A model generated the notes under the pieces. It did not search any database and was not told where the DNA came from. It saw only the letters and a program-made list of their open reading frames with translations. Both the position numbers and the translations under genes were made by a program. Source: Bacillota bacterium (lineage in GTDB: Bacteria > Bacillota > Clostridia > Clostridiales > Caloramatoraceae). From it: a stretch of DNA of 58,702 nucleotides. Where the stretch lies: contig JAEWEN010000038.1 of NCBI GenBank assembly GCA_023389275.1, forward strand, positions 1 through 58,702, written 5' to 3'. Shown piece after piece: positions 36,084 to 44,988 of the stretch (position 1 is its first letter; every line of letters starts with the position of its first letter).

Positions 36084-36398
36084 ATGCTAAATAGTAAACA
36101 AAGAAGTTACTTAAGATCTCTTGCAAATACATTAGACCCTATTTTCCAAATAGGAAAAGAAGGTATTCACGAAGATAATGTTAAACAAATATCTGATGCA
36201 CTAGAAGCAAGAGAGCTTATTAAAATATCAGTTCTTAAAAACTCATTTATAGATGCAAAAGAAGCTTGTAGCGCAGTATGTGAAGCTATAGATGCTGATC
36301 CAGTACAAGTTATAGGAAACAAGTTTGTTATATATAGAAAATCAAAAGAAAAATCAAAAATAGAACTTCCAAAAGCAAAAATGAGAAAAGATGCCTAA
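36084..36398 (+). CDS. yhbY: CRM-domain RNA-binding protein YhbY
   Basis: A small (104-residue) pre-50S-associated RNA-binding protein. LRSLANTLDPIFQIGKEGI near the start and VIGNKFVIYRKS near the end are typical CRM-domain sequence. It follows obgE by 15 bases with an AGAGGTGG site, which is the standard neighbourhood and supports a ribosome-assembly role. Confidence 0.93.
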   Translation: MLNSKQRSYLRSLANTLDPIFQIGKEGIHEDNVKQISDALEARELIKISVLKNSFIDAKEACSAVCEAIDADPVQVIGNKFVIYRKSKEKSKIELPKAKMRKDA

Positions 36399-36414
36399 AA
36401 GGTATCTTTTTTTG
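36386..36414 (+). terminator. Terminator overlapping the yhbY stop
   Basis: AAAAGATGCC pairs with GGTATCTTTT (one G-T pair), then a T run. The yhbY stop codon is in the loop. Confidence 0.82.
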
Positions 36415-36517
36415 TTTAAATATTAAATTTTTAACCATACAACTATTAGAATTTGAAAAAGTTTGATATAATGATATAGTTATGAAAATATAGCTTTGCT
36501 AGAAAAGGCGGATTATT

Positions 36518-37120
36518 ATGTTTAAATTAGGCGTATTAGGGGGAACATTTAACCCTATTCATGTAGGACATCTTATTGTAGCTCAATGTGTTTTAGAGGA
36601 GTTGAGTCTTGACCATATAGTATTTCTACCAACAGGTAACCCACCACACAAAAACTCTAATATTATAGAAAATGGATTACATAGAATAAATATGATAAAA
36701 GAAGCTATAAAGCATAATGAAAAATTTAGTGTTTGTGATATGGAGATAAAAAGAAAAGGAATAACATATACATATGATACATTATGTGAAATGCATAGTA
36801 AGTATAAAAATGTAGAAATTAATTTTATAGTTGGTTATGATACACTTTTAGACATGAAAAATTGGTATAGACCACATGATGTAGTTAAAATGGCTAAATT
36901 TATTGTAGTTAATAGAGATTCTAGTAATAAAGAGATTTATGAATATAAAAACAGTTTTGTTAAAGAGTATGGAGGAGAGGTTTTTATTATAAACATACCT
37001 AACATAGGAATATCTTCTTCTAAAATTCGTGAAATAATAAGGGAAAATAAAAACCCTGTTTATATGACAACAGAGCCTGTTTATAAATATATAATTAATA
37101 ATAATCTATATAAGAGGTGA
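36518..37120 (+). CDS. nadD: Nicotinate-nucleotide adenylyltransferase
   Basis: It makes deamido-NAD from nicotinate mononucleotide and ATP. The 200-residue protein begins with GVLGGTFNPIHVGHL, the nucleotidyltransferase (H/T)xGH motif, and ends with GISSSKIREIIRENKN, the ISSTxIR motif. It is followed after nine bases by yqeK, as in most Firmicutes. Confidence 0.96.
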   Translation: MFKLGVLGGTFNPIHVGHLIVAQCVLEELSLDHIVFLPTGNPPHKNSNIIENGLHRINMIKEAIKHNEKFSVCDMEIKRKGITYTYDTLCEMHSKYKNVEINFIVGYDTLLDMKNWYRPHDVVKMAKFIVVNRDSSNKEIYEYKNSFVKEYGGEVFIINIPNIGISSSKIREIIRENKNPVYMTTEPVYKYIINNNLYKR

Positions 37121-37129
37121 TATTACATA

Positions 37130-37708
37130 ATGCTTTATGAAGATATAAAAAATTTTGCAAGAGACTCTTTAAATGAAAAAAAGTTTAATCATTGTTTAAG
37201 AGTGGAAAAAATGGCTGTAAAGCTTGCAAAAATTTATGGAGTAGATGAGCAAAAAGTAAAAATAGCTGCTATAGCCCATGATTGTGCTAAGTTTTTTTCA
37301 CATGATAAAATGCTTGGTTATATGAGAAAATATGATCAAAATATAGATGAGATACAAAAAAGTGTTCCATATCTTTTACACGGACCTGTAGCAGCTTTAA
37401 GAATAAAAGAAAAATTTAATATATCAGATGAAGACATACTAAATTCTATAAGATATCATACTACAGGAAGAAAAGGAATGACACTTTTAGAAAAAATAAT
37501 ATATATGGCTGATCTAATTGAAGATGGAAGAGATTTTAAAGGTGTTGAAGAGATAAGAAAAGAAGCTTTTAAAAATCTTGATAAAGCGCTTATTATGGGG
37601 TGTAATACAACAATGTCATATGTAATGGCAAAGGGGCAGATTATACATCCTCTTACAGTTGAACTTAGAAATAGTTTGATTTTAGCCGGAGGTAATAAAT
37701 GTGAATAA
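37130..37708 (+). CDS. yqeK: YqeK-family HD-domain hydrolase
   Basis: The family hydrolyses diadenosine tetraphosphate symmetrically to ADP. The 192-residue protein shows the HD metal ligands: HCLRVE, AIAHDCAKF (His-Asp about 49-50), LLHGPVAA and RYHTTGRKGM. An AAGAGGTGA site precedes the start. It overlaps the LCP gene by eight bases, so they are translationally linked. Confidence 0.92.
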   Translation: MLYEDIKNFARDSLNEKKFNHCLRVEKMAVKLAKIYGVDEQKVKIAAIAHDCAKFFSHDKMLGYMRKYDQNIDEIQKSVPYLLHGPVAALRIKEKFNISDEDILNSIRYHTTGRKGMTLLEKIIYMADLIEDGRDFKGVEEIRKEAFKNLDKALIMGCNTTMSYVMAKGQIIHPLTVELRNSLILAGGNKCE

Positions 37709-39269
37709 TCGAACAAGGCAACAAATTAGAAAGTCCAAGAAAAAAAAGCGTAGTCCATTAAAAATATTTTTAATAACATTATTAATCCTATTTGTAGCAT
37801 CAGGAGGGGCTTTGGCTTATTATGTAAATAATTTAGGTAGTAAGCTAACTGAAAAGTCTACAACTCAAGCTAAAAAGGTAGCAAAAGGAAAACCAATTAA
37901 CTTTTTACTTTTAGGTGTTGATGCAGGAGATTATAATGGTAAAGATGAACATCAAAGATCAGATACAATGATGCTTATTAGATTTATTCCAGAAACAGAT
38001 AAGGTATATATGCTGTCTATACCTAGAGATACAAAGGTAAAGATCAAAGGAAAAACACAAAAAATTAATGCAGCACATGCAATTGGAGGAGCAGACCTTA
38101 CAATTAAAACTGTAGAGGATCTTTTAGATGTTGATATAAACTACTATGGCTCTATAAATTACAAAGGATTTAGAGCATGTGTAGATGCTATAGGTGGGGT
38201 AGATGTTGTAGTGCCTCAAAATATGAATTATAAAGCTAGTGATATAAGAATAAACTTTAAAAAAGGTGAAAATGTTCATTTAGATGGAGAAAAAGCAGAA
38301 CAGTTTGTAAGATGGAGAAAAAATAATGATGGAACAGGCTATGCATTAGGAGATGTAGGTAGAGCAGAAACTCAACAAGAGTTTATGGTAGCATTTCTTA
38401 ATAAACTAAAGTCACCAGAAGGATTAGCAAAACTTCCATCACTACTTAATACGGTAACTGATTATGCAGAAACTAACATGGACATGCAATATATTCTTTC
38501 ATATGGTAAGGAAGCTGTAAATGTAGATCCTTCTTCAATAGAAAAAGAAGTTTTAGCAGGAGAAGCTTTCTATGACAAAGAAGTGAAAACGTGGTACTAT
38601 TTATATGACGAGGAAAAAGCAGAAGCTTATTTAAATCACTTTAGAGGCGTAACAAGTGATAAGCCTTTAGATGCTAAAGATTTAAAGGTAAGTATTTATA
38701 ACGGTGCAGGTATAGATGGATTAGCAGCTAGTTATGAAGAAAAACTTAAAAAGCTTGGATTTAATGTTACACATATAGGTACTTATAATACATCAAAAGA
38801 TAAAACAGAGGTAATCTATTATGGAGAGGACTTTAATATAAACTCTCTTAAAAATTACTTAACAAATGTTAAGTATAAAAAGGAATCTGATGGAGGATCT
38901 AGAGAGGTTAAAATAGTTTTAGGTAAAGATGCTAAAGATGGAGGCATATTATTAGGATCTTCACAGCAGTCAAGTATATTTGGAGAAGGTATGAAATCTA
39001 ATAAAGAAAATAAAACTATAAAAATATTAAATTCAACATCTCAATCAGGACTTGCAGCTAGATACCAAGAAAAACTTAAAAACTTAGGGTATAAAGTAAC
39101 GTCAATTGGGAATTATAATGGCGAAATACATGAAACCCAAATAAAATATAAAAATGATAGTAATTTTGCAAATGAAATTGCAAATAAACTAGGAACAGGT
39201 TCTTGTGTAGCGTCAAATGATGTGTTAGAAGATATAGTTATAATTTTAGGAAATGATGTTATAGATTAA
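37701..39269 (+). CDS. LCP (LytR-CpsA-Psr) family protein with two LytR_C repeats
   Basis: LCP enzymes attach teichoic acid or other polymers to peptidoglycan at the cell surface. The 522-residue protein has a basic cytoplasmic start and a membrane helix (about 19-41). The LCP domain (about 60-290) contains FLLLGVDAGD, RSDTMMLIRF, SIPRDTKVKI and FVRWRKNNDG. Two C-terminal LytR_C domains follow (beginning at VSIYNGAGIDGLAASY and IKILNSTSQSGLAARY), where one is usual. GTG start with GGAGGT seven bases upstream. Confidence 0.93.
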   Translation: MNNRTRQQIRKSKKKKRSPLKIFLITLLILFVASGGALAYYVNNLGSKLTEKSTTQAKKVAKGKPINFLLLGVDAGDYNGKDEHQRSDTMMLIRFIPETDKVYMLSIPRDTKVKIKGKTQKINAAHAIGGADLTIKTVEDLLDVDINYYGSINYKGFRACVDAIGGVDVVVPQNMNYKASDIRINFKKGENVHLDGEKAEQFVRWRKNNDGTGYALGDVGRAETQQEFMVAFLNKLKSPEGLAKLPSLLNTVTDYAETNMDMQYILSYGKEAVNVDPSSIEKEVLAGEAFYDKEVKTWYYLYDEEKAEAYLNHFRGVTSDKPLDAKDLKVSIYNGAGIDGLAASYEEKLKKLGFNVTHIGTYNTSKDKTEVIYYGEDFNINSLKNYLTNVKYKKESDGGSREVKIVLGKDAKDGGILLGSSQQSSIFGEGMKSNKENKTIKILNSTSQSGLAARYQEKLKNLGYKVTSIGNYNGEIHETQIKYKNDSNFANEIANKLGTGSCVASNDVLEDIVIILGNDVID

Positions 39270-39291
39270 ATTAAATTTTGGAGGTGCTAAT

Positions 39292-39633
39292 TTGAATACA
39301 TCAAAGGATATGGCATTTATTATAGCCAATGCAGCAGCAGATAAAAAGGCTAAAGATATAAGAATATTAAACGTAGAAGGTTTATCACCTATTTCTGATT
39401 ACTTTATAGTTTGCTCTGGAACTTCACAGGTTCAAGTAAAAGCTATTGCAAATGAAATAGAAGATAAAATGGCAGAAGCAGGAGTAGAAATACTTCACAA
39501 AGAAGGACATCAATTTGGTAGATGGGTACTTTTAGATTATGGCAATGTTATAGCTCATGTTTTCTATGAAGAAGAAAGAGAGTTTTACGGAATAGAAAGA
39601 CTTTGGGCAGATGCAGAAGAAATATTATTTTAA
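39292..39633 (+). CDS. rsfS: Ribosomal silencing factor RsfS
   Basis: RsfS binds L14 and blocks joining of subunits in starvation. The 113-residue protein has DYFIVCSGTSQVQVKAIANEI and DYGNVIAHVFYEEEREFYGIERLW split over the second half, the family core. TTG start with GGAGGTG upstream. It ends the nadD-yqeK-LCP-rsfS operon, the usual order. Confidence 0.95.
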   Translation: MNTSKDMAFIIANAAADKKAKDIRILNVEGLSPISDYFIVCSGTSQVQVKAIANEIEDKMAEAGVEILHKEGHQFGRWVLLDYGNVIAHVFYEEEREFYGIERLWADAEEILF

Positions 39634-39635
39634 GC

Positions 39636-39666
39636 AAAAAAGAGAACTTTTAGTTCTCTTTTTTTA
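39636..39666 (+). terminator. Terminator after rsfS
   Basis: AAAAAAGAGAACT pairs with AGTTCTCTTTTTT, immediately after the rsfS stop. Confidence 0.92.
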
Positions 39667-39752
39667 TTTATTTACTTAAATATATAATGTAATTTTAGTA
39701 TAATTATAGTATTATAGGATTATATTACAGTTAATTCAAGGGAGGAAATAAA

Positions 39753-40136
39753 ATGTCAAAAGAAATAATAAGCACAACTAATGCACCAGAGGCAATAGGA
39801 CCATACTCACAAGCTATAAAAGTAGGAAATTTACTTTTTACATCAGGACAAATTCCTTTAAATCCAGAAACAGGAGATCTTGTAAATTCTAATATAGAAG
39901 AAGCTACAAGAAGAGTTTTAGATAATCTAAAAGCTGTTGTAGAAGCAGGTGGAAGTAATTTAGATAATGTAATAAAAACAACTGTTTTTCTAAAAAATAT
40001 GGATGATTTTACAGTAGTAAATGGTATATATGCAGAGTACTTTACAGTAAAAATGCCAGCAAGATCTGCTGTTCAAGTTGCAAAACTTCCTAAAGATGCA
40101 TTAATAGAAATTGAAGCAGTAGCTTTAGCAGAGTAA
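39753..40136 (+). CDS. ridA: RidA-family enamine/imine deaminase
   Basis: RidA hydrolyses reactive 2-aminoacrylate released by PLP enzymes. The 127-residue protein begins with APEAIGPYSQAIKVGNLLFTSG (split across residues 9-30). It carries the active-site arginine in PARSAVQVAKLPKDALIEIEAVA. GGGAGG site; own terminator; single-gene unit. Confidence 0.95.
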   Translation: MSKEIISTTNAPEAIGPYSQAIKVGNLLFTSGQIPLNPETGDLVNSNIEEATRRVLDNLKAVVEAGGSNLDNVIKTTVFLKNMDDFTVVNGIYAEYFTVKMPARSAVQVAKLPKDALIEIEAVALAE

Positions 40137-40152
40137 ATTTATACATAGCAAT

Positions 40153-40182
40153 AAATGTGCTCCTTAAAGGAGCATATTTTTC
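40153..40182 (+). terminator. Terminator after ridA
   Basis: ATGTGCTCCTT pairs with AAGGAGCATAT, followed by TTTTTC. Confidence 0.85.
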
Positions 40183-40226
40183 TTTAGAAAATTAAATTAA
40201 AGTTAGTTTTTAAGAGGGTGAAAAGA

Positions 40227-40442
40227 TTGAAAAAAAAGGTCTTTATTGAAGGAATGAACTGTACTAACTGTAGAAAATACATAGAAGAAGCACTAGGAAA
40301 TATTGATGAAGTAATTTCTTTTGATGTAGATGTTGAAAATAAAACTGTAATTATTACTGCAACAAATAATATAAAAGATGAATCAATAATAGATGCTATA
40401 GATAGCCTAGGATTTAGTGTTATTTCAATAGAAGGATTATAA
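40227..40442 (+). CDS. Heavy-metal-associated (HMA) domain protein
   Basis: The 71-residue protein is a single ferredoxin-like HMA domain with the metal-binding loop GMNCTNC (Cys residues about 11 and 14). It resembles copper chaperone CopZ, but no copper ATPase or regulator is adjacent, so metal and partner are not certain. TTG at 40227 is chosen because GAGGGTG lies six bases upstream; an in-frame GTG at 40218 is within that site. Confidence 0.85.
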   Translation: MKKKVFIEGMNCTNCRKYIEEALGNIDEVISFDVDVENKTVIITATNNIKDESIIDAIDSLGFSVISIEGL

Positions 40443-40446
40443 AAGA

Positions 40447-40490
40447 AAAAACTTTTAAAGTAGTTTCCTACTTTAAAAGTTTTTATTTTC
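40447..40490. terminator. Bidirectional terminator between the HMA gene and dacF
   Basis: AAAACTTTTAAAGTAG pairs with CTACTTTAAAAGTTTT around TTTC, and lies between convergent genes. Confidence 0.9.
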
Positions 40491-41703
40491 GTTTAACTTT
40501 TTTTACTTTTATATTAAGTATAGTTAAAGCTAAAATTAATACAGCTACTGCAGATGAAACAAAAATAATAAACTGCTTTTGGTTAGTTACCCCAATAGAA
40601 CTTAAAGTTTCCTCAAGCTTTGTTTTATATTCTTTATCTGCTTTTAAATCAATTGTATTAATAATATTTCCATTAGATATAATGTTAAGCTTTGCAACTA
40701 CATCACCTTTTTTAAAGCTTTTGATGTTAAGATAATCAACTTGCTGAGTTAGCTTTTCAGGATTATCTTTTTCAAATATGTATTTAAAACTTTTATCTGG
40801 TAGTAATTTTATATGAGATTTACCTTCAAGTTCCATATTACCAATAGGCTCGTCTTTATTTATAACATATTTAGATTCATAGTTATTAAATCCATAATCT
40901 AAAAGTAATTTAGAAGTGTTGTAAAAATCATTTGTAGACTTTAGTAGTACAATTAAAAGATTTGTATCTCCTTTTGTAGCTGAACCTACAAAAGTATGTA
41001 GCGATCTAGTTGTAAAACCTGTTTTTATTCCATTAGCACCTTCATATTTATACTTTTTTGTTGATATTAACTTATTATGATTTATAAAGCACCTTACTTC
41101 AGGAAATTGAGGTGTAGCAGGTATTTCATATCTTACAGTAGAAACTATTTTTCTAAATGTAGGATTTTGCATAGCACCTTTAGAAATAATTGCATAATCT
41201 CTAGGGGTTGTATAGTGATTATTATCATTTAATCCATGAGGATTAGTAAAGTTAGAATTTGTAGCTCCAAGTTCCTTAGCTTTTTTATTCATCTCTTTTG
41301 CAAACTCTTCATTGGAACCTGATATGTACTGTGCTAGTGCAGTTGCAGCATCATTACCTGATTTTAGCATAAGTCCATATAAAAGCTGTTCTACAGTCAT
41401 AACTTCCCCTTCTTTTAAATATATACTACTGCCTTCTTCTGCTGTTGGAGTTTTAGTTATAGTGATTTTATCACTTAAGTTTCCTTTTTCAATAACTATT
41501 AAAGCAGTAAGTACTTTTGTAATACTTGCAGGTTCATACCTTGTATTTTCATTTTTTGATGCAAGTATCTTTCCTGAATCCATATCCATTAAAACATATC
41601 CGTCACATGATAAATTATCTGGAATTGCTGTTTTTGCATGTACTTTTAAAGGGAAAAATAAAATAGTGCTAATGAATAAATATAAAACTAGTAATTTTTT
41701 CAT
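40483..41703 (-). CDS. dacF: D-alanyl-D-alanine carboxypeptidase (PBP5 type)
   Basis: It trims the terminal D-Ala of peptidoglycan stem peptides. The 406-residue protein has a signal peptide (about 1-23) and the serine peptidase S11 motifs SITKV (SxxK), SGN in KSGNDAATAL, and KTG in GIKTGFTTRS. A C-terminal PBP5 domain and a final membrane helix (about 378-398) follow. DacF and DacB of this type are often linked to sporulation. A GGGAGG site precedes the start. The gene is divergent from comEA. Confidence 0.94.
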   Translation of the reverse strand: MKKLLVLYLFISTILFFPLKVHAKTAIPDNLSCDGYVLMDMDSGKILASKNENTRYEPASITKVLTALIVIEKGNLSDKITITKTPTAEEGSSIYLKEGEVMTVEQLLYGLMLKSGNDAATALAQYISGSNEEFAKEMNKKAKELGATNSNFTNPHGLNDNNHYTTPRDYAIISKGAMQNPTFRKIVSTVRYEIPATPQFPEVRCFINHNKLISTKKYKYEGANGIKTGFTTRSLHTFVGSATKGDTNLLIVLLKSTNDFYNTSKLLLDYGFNNYESKYVINKDEPIGNMELEGKSHIKLLPDKSFKYIFEKDNPEKLTQQVDYLNIKSFKKGDVVAKLNIISNGNIINTIDLKADKEYKTKLEETLSSIGVTNQKQFIIFVSSAVAVLILALTILNIKVKKVKRK

Positions 41704-41812
41704 AAATTCCTCCCAAAGTAAAAATAAAGCCTTTTTAATTATAACAGAAATTTTTTGAAATGTAGATTAAATAATGGTAATTTGGAGAAGATTTAAAATG
41801 AGGTGATTATTA

Positions 41813-42466
41813 ATGAATATTAAAATTAATAAAAAGCAGAAAATTGGTATAGGAATATTTTTGTTGCTTTTAATTTTAGTATGCTCAGTTATTTACTTTA
41901 AAAATAAATCTTCAATTCCAGATGACGAAATAAAGAAAAACAGGGTTCTTGTAGAGAATATAAAGGAAAAGGAAGATGAAAATAATATTGATAATAAAAA
42001 AGAAGATATAGAAAGTAGTATTATAAAGGCATATATATGCGGTTATGTAAAAAATCCAGGTGTTTATACATTAAGAAAAGGTGATAGATTAGAAGATTTG
42101 GTAAAACTATCTGGAGGATTTACTAGTGAAGCAGATGATAAAAGTATTAATTTAGCTAGTTTAGTTAAAGATCAAGATTACTTTAGAATATTAAGTAAAG
42201 ATGAAGTAGTTTCTTCAGGAGTTAATATTCCAAATAATAATTCTAGTAATTTACAAAATTCAGAAGGTGAAGAAAAAATAAATATTAATACTGCAACAAA
42301 AGAAGAACTTAAGACCCTTCCAAGAATTGGTGATGCACTATCAGACAGGATTATAGATCATAGAACTAATAAGGGAAACTTTAAAAATATTGAGGATTTA
42401 AAAGATGTAAGTGGGATAGGAGATAAAATGCTTGAAAACATTAAAGATAAAATTAAAGTAGAATAA
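41813..42466 (+). CDS. comEA: ComEA-type DNA-binding protein (SLBB + helix-hairpin-helix)
   Basis: ComEA is a membrane-anchored DNA receptor in natural competence. The 217-residue protein has a membrane helix (about 12-28), an SLBB domain (AYICGYVKNPGVYTLRKGD, about 67-85) and C-terminal helix-hairpin-helix repeats (INTATKEELKTLPRIGDAL and LKDVSGIGDKMLENI). comEC/comEB are not adjacent, so competence cannot be concluded. Confidence 0.9.
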   Translation: MNIKINKKQKIGIGIFLLLLILVCSVIYFKNKSSIPDDEIKKNRVLVENIKEKEDENNIDNKKEDIESSIIKAYICGYVKNPGVYTLRKGDRLEDLVKLSGGFTSEADDKSINLASLVKDQDYFRILSKDEVVSSGVNIPNNNSSNLQNSEGEEKININTATKEELKTLPRIGDALSDRIIDHRTNKGNFKNIEDLKDVSGIGDKMLENIKDKIKVE

Positions 42467-42468
42467 TG

Positions 42469-42498
42469 TTGAATATATATTGTGAATTGATATACAAT
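42469..42498 (+). promoter_or_regulatory. Possible promoter of the selDAB operon
   Basis: TTGAAT (42469-42474) and TACAAT (42493-42498) are separated by 18 bases, 43 bases before selD. A second weaker candidate lies just downstream (GATAAT near 42517). Confidence 0.45.
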
Positions 42499-42541
42499 AT
42501 GTTTATGTAGATATGTGATAATATTTTTGGAGGGTAAGGTT

Positions 42542-43576
42542 ATGGCTAAAGAAGTGAAATTAACACAAATGACTCAATCTGCTGGATGAGCAGCAAAATT
42601 TGGACCAGATGTCCTTGCACAGGTTCTGTGTAATTTACCAAAGGTAAGTGATGAAAATTTAATAGTTGGAATAGATACTTCAGATGATGCAGCTGTTTAC
42701 AAAATAAATGATGAAACAGCTATTATACAAACTCTAGATTTTTTTACACCTATAGTAGATGATCCTTATATGTTCGGACAAATAGCAGCTACAAACTCAT
42801 TAAGTGATATATATGCTATGGGAGGAGAACCAACTCTTGCTCTTAATATAGTTTGTTTTCCAACATGTGTAGATGTAAAAGTTCTTGGAGAAATATTAAA
42901 AGGTGGAGCAGATAAAGTAAAAGAAGCTGGAGCGATTATTGTTGGTGGTCATACAGTAATAGATAATGAACCAAAGTATGGTTTATCTGTAATGGGTATT
43001 GTTCACCCAGATAAGGTATTTGCAAATTCAGATGCAAAACCAGGTGAAGTTTTAGTTATAACAAAACCTATAGGAACAGGAGTTATTAATACTGCAATTA
43101 AAGGTGAAATTGCTGAGAAAGAGCATATAGACGATGCTGTTAAACATATGGCAACTTTAAATAAATATGCTGCCCAGATAGCTAGAAAATATCCTGTAAG
43201 TGCTTGCACAGATATAACAGGATTTGGACTTGCAGGTCATGTTTATGAAATGGCAAAAGGAGCAGAGGTTTCTATTACAATAGAAGGAAAAAAGGTACCT
43301 TTTATGAAAGGTGCTGAAGAATATGCTAAAATGGGTATGATACCAGCTGGAATGTATAATAATAGAAATCATGTAGGGGAAAACTTTAAATCATTTATAA
43401 ATGAAACATTTATAGAAGATTTATTATTTGACCCACAAACATCAGGAGGTCTTTTATATACTTTACCAGAAGAAGATGCTATTAAGCTAATAGCAGAATT
43501 TAAAGAAAATAATATTGAATCAAATATAATAGGATATGTTGAAGAAAAGCAAGAAAAATATGTATATATAAGATAA
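42542..43576 (+). CDS. selD: Selenide, water dikinase; selenoprotein with in-frame UGA
   Basis: SelD makes selenophosphate, the selenium donor for selenocysteine. A simple ORF search gives only the part from 42770, but the true start is ATG 42542 behind GGAGGGT. The frame then reads a TGA at 42587-42589 (codon 16) in SAG-U-AAKFGPD, exactly where E. coli SelD has its catalytic Cys17. With UGA as selenocysteine the protein is 344 residues with normal domains (GIDTSDDAAVY, MGGEPTLALNI, DPQTSGGLL). A SECIS-like hairpin follows the UGA. selA, selB and tRNA-Sec lie downstream. Confidence 0.95.
42587..42633 (+). promoter_or_regulatory. In-frame UGA and candidate bacterial SECIS element in selD
   Basis: The recoded TGA is at 42587-42589. 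TTGCACAG (42615-42622) pairs with CTGTGTAA (42626-42633) and has GTT in the loop. The apical GGTTC resembles the GGUCU top of the E. coli fdhF SECIS. The loop lies about 34 bases after UGA, within the range described for bacterial SECIS elements. SelB would bind here. Confidence 0.75.
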
Positions 43577-43590
43577 ATGGAGGGTCATAA

Positions 43591-44979
43591 ATGGCTGATA
43601 AAAAAGAACTTCTAAAATCTCTACCTAAAATAGATGTTTTACTTGAAAATGAAGAGATTAAATCTATAAAAGATGTTTCAAGAAATATAGTAGTAGAAGC
43701 TTTAAGAGAAACTATAGACTTATACAGAAAAAATATACTATCAGACAAAATAAAAAGTTATAGTATAGAAGATATTATAAAAGATATATTAGCTTCTGTT
43801 AAGAAAAAGTCTTCTATGCATTTAAGAAAAGTAATAAATGCTACTGGAACAGTTCTTCATACTAATCTTGGACGAGCAGTTATGGCAAAAAGTGCAGTAG
43901 ATGCAGTTATAGATATAACAAAAGGATTTAATAATCTTGAGTTTAATCTTGAAGAGGGGATAAGAGGGTCTAGATACAGCCATGTTGAAGACTTACTATG
44001 TAAAATAACAGGTGCAGAAGCTGCAATTGTTGTTAATAATAATGCAGCAGCAGTTATGCTTGCACTATCTACAATATCTAAAGGAAAAGAAGCAATAGTT
44101 TCAAGAGGAGAACTTGTAGAAATTGGAGGATCATTTAGAATCCCTGCTGTTATGGAACAAAGTGGAGCAAAGCTTGTAGAAGTTGGAACAACAAATAGAA
44201 CCCATGTATGGGACTATGAAAATGCTATTTGTGAAGAAACAGGATGTATACTTAAAGTTCATCAAAGCAATTATAAAATACTAGGATTTACTGAACAGTT
44301 AGATGTAGAAGACTTTGTTGAAATGGGAAAAAGAACTGGAATTCCAATAATTGAGGATATTGGAAGTGGAACATTTATAGACCTATCTAAATATGGTTTA
44401 ACATATGAACCTACAGTTCAAGCAAGTGTTAAAAAAGGTATGGATGTTGTAACATTTAGTGGAGATAAAATGCTTTGTGGACCACAAGCAGGAATAATAG
44501 TAGGTAAAAAGAAATTTATTGATGAAATGAAAAAAAATCAATTAACAAGAGCTCTTAGAATAGATAAAATGACTTTAGCAGCACTAGAGGCAACTTTAAG
44601 ACTTTATCTTGATGAGGAAATCGCTGTTAAAGAAATACCAGGGCTTAATATGCTTACTAAAAATGTAGATGATTTAAAAAAAGATGCACAAAGACTTGCT
44701 AAAAACATTAGAAGCAAAGTAGGAGATAAAGCTGAGGTTAAAGTTAAAAATGATTATTCACAGGTTGGCGGAGGAGCTATGCCTTTAGAAACTATAGATA
44801 CTTATGTAGTTACAATAAGTCCTAAAAATAAAAAGTCTGTAGATATAGAAAGACAGTTAAGACATGCTGATATTCCTATTGTTACAAGACTTTATAAAGA
44901 TACTATAATAATAGACGTTAGGACTTTATTTAAAGATGATTTTAAAATTATATCAGACACATTATCTAATATAATTTAG
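43591..44979 (+). CDS. selA: L-seryl-tRNA(Sec) selenium transferase
   Basis: A PLP enzyme that converts Ser-tRNA(Sec) to Sec-tRNA(Sec). The 462-residue protein shows INATGTVLHTNLGRA (about 86-100), the PLP lysine in TFSGDKMLCGPQAG (about 288-301) and the C-terminal VTRLYKDTIIIDVRTL. It lies 14 bases after selD and 9 before selB. Confidence 0.97.
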   Translation: MADKKELLKSLPKIDVLLENEEIKSIKDVSRNIVVEALRETIDLYRKNILSDKIKSYSIEDIIKDILASVKKKSSMHLRKVINATGTVLHTNLGRAVMAKSAVDAVIDITKGFNNLEFNLEEGIRGSRYSHVEDLLCKITGAEAAIVVNNNAAAVMLALSTISKGKEAIVSRGELVEIGGSFRIPAVMEQSGAKLVEVGTTNRTHVWDYENAICEETGCILKVHQSNYKILGFTEQLDVEDFVEMGKRTGIPIIEDIGSGTFIDLSKYGLTYEPTVQASVKKGMDVVTFSGDKMLCGPQAGIIVGKKKFIDEMKKNQLTRALRIDKMTLAALEATLRLYLDEEIAVKEIPGLNMLTKNVDDLKKDAQRLAKNIRSKVGDKAEVKVKNDYSQVGGGAMPLETIDTYVVTISPKNKKSVDIERQLRHADIPIVTRLYKDTIIIDVRTLFKDDFKIISDTLSNII

Positions 44980-44988
44980 GAGGAGAAT

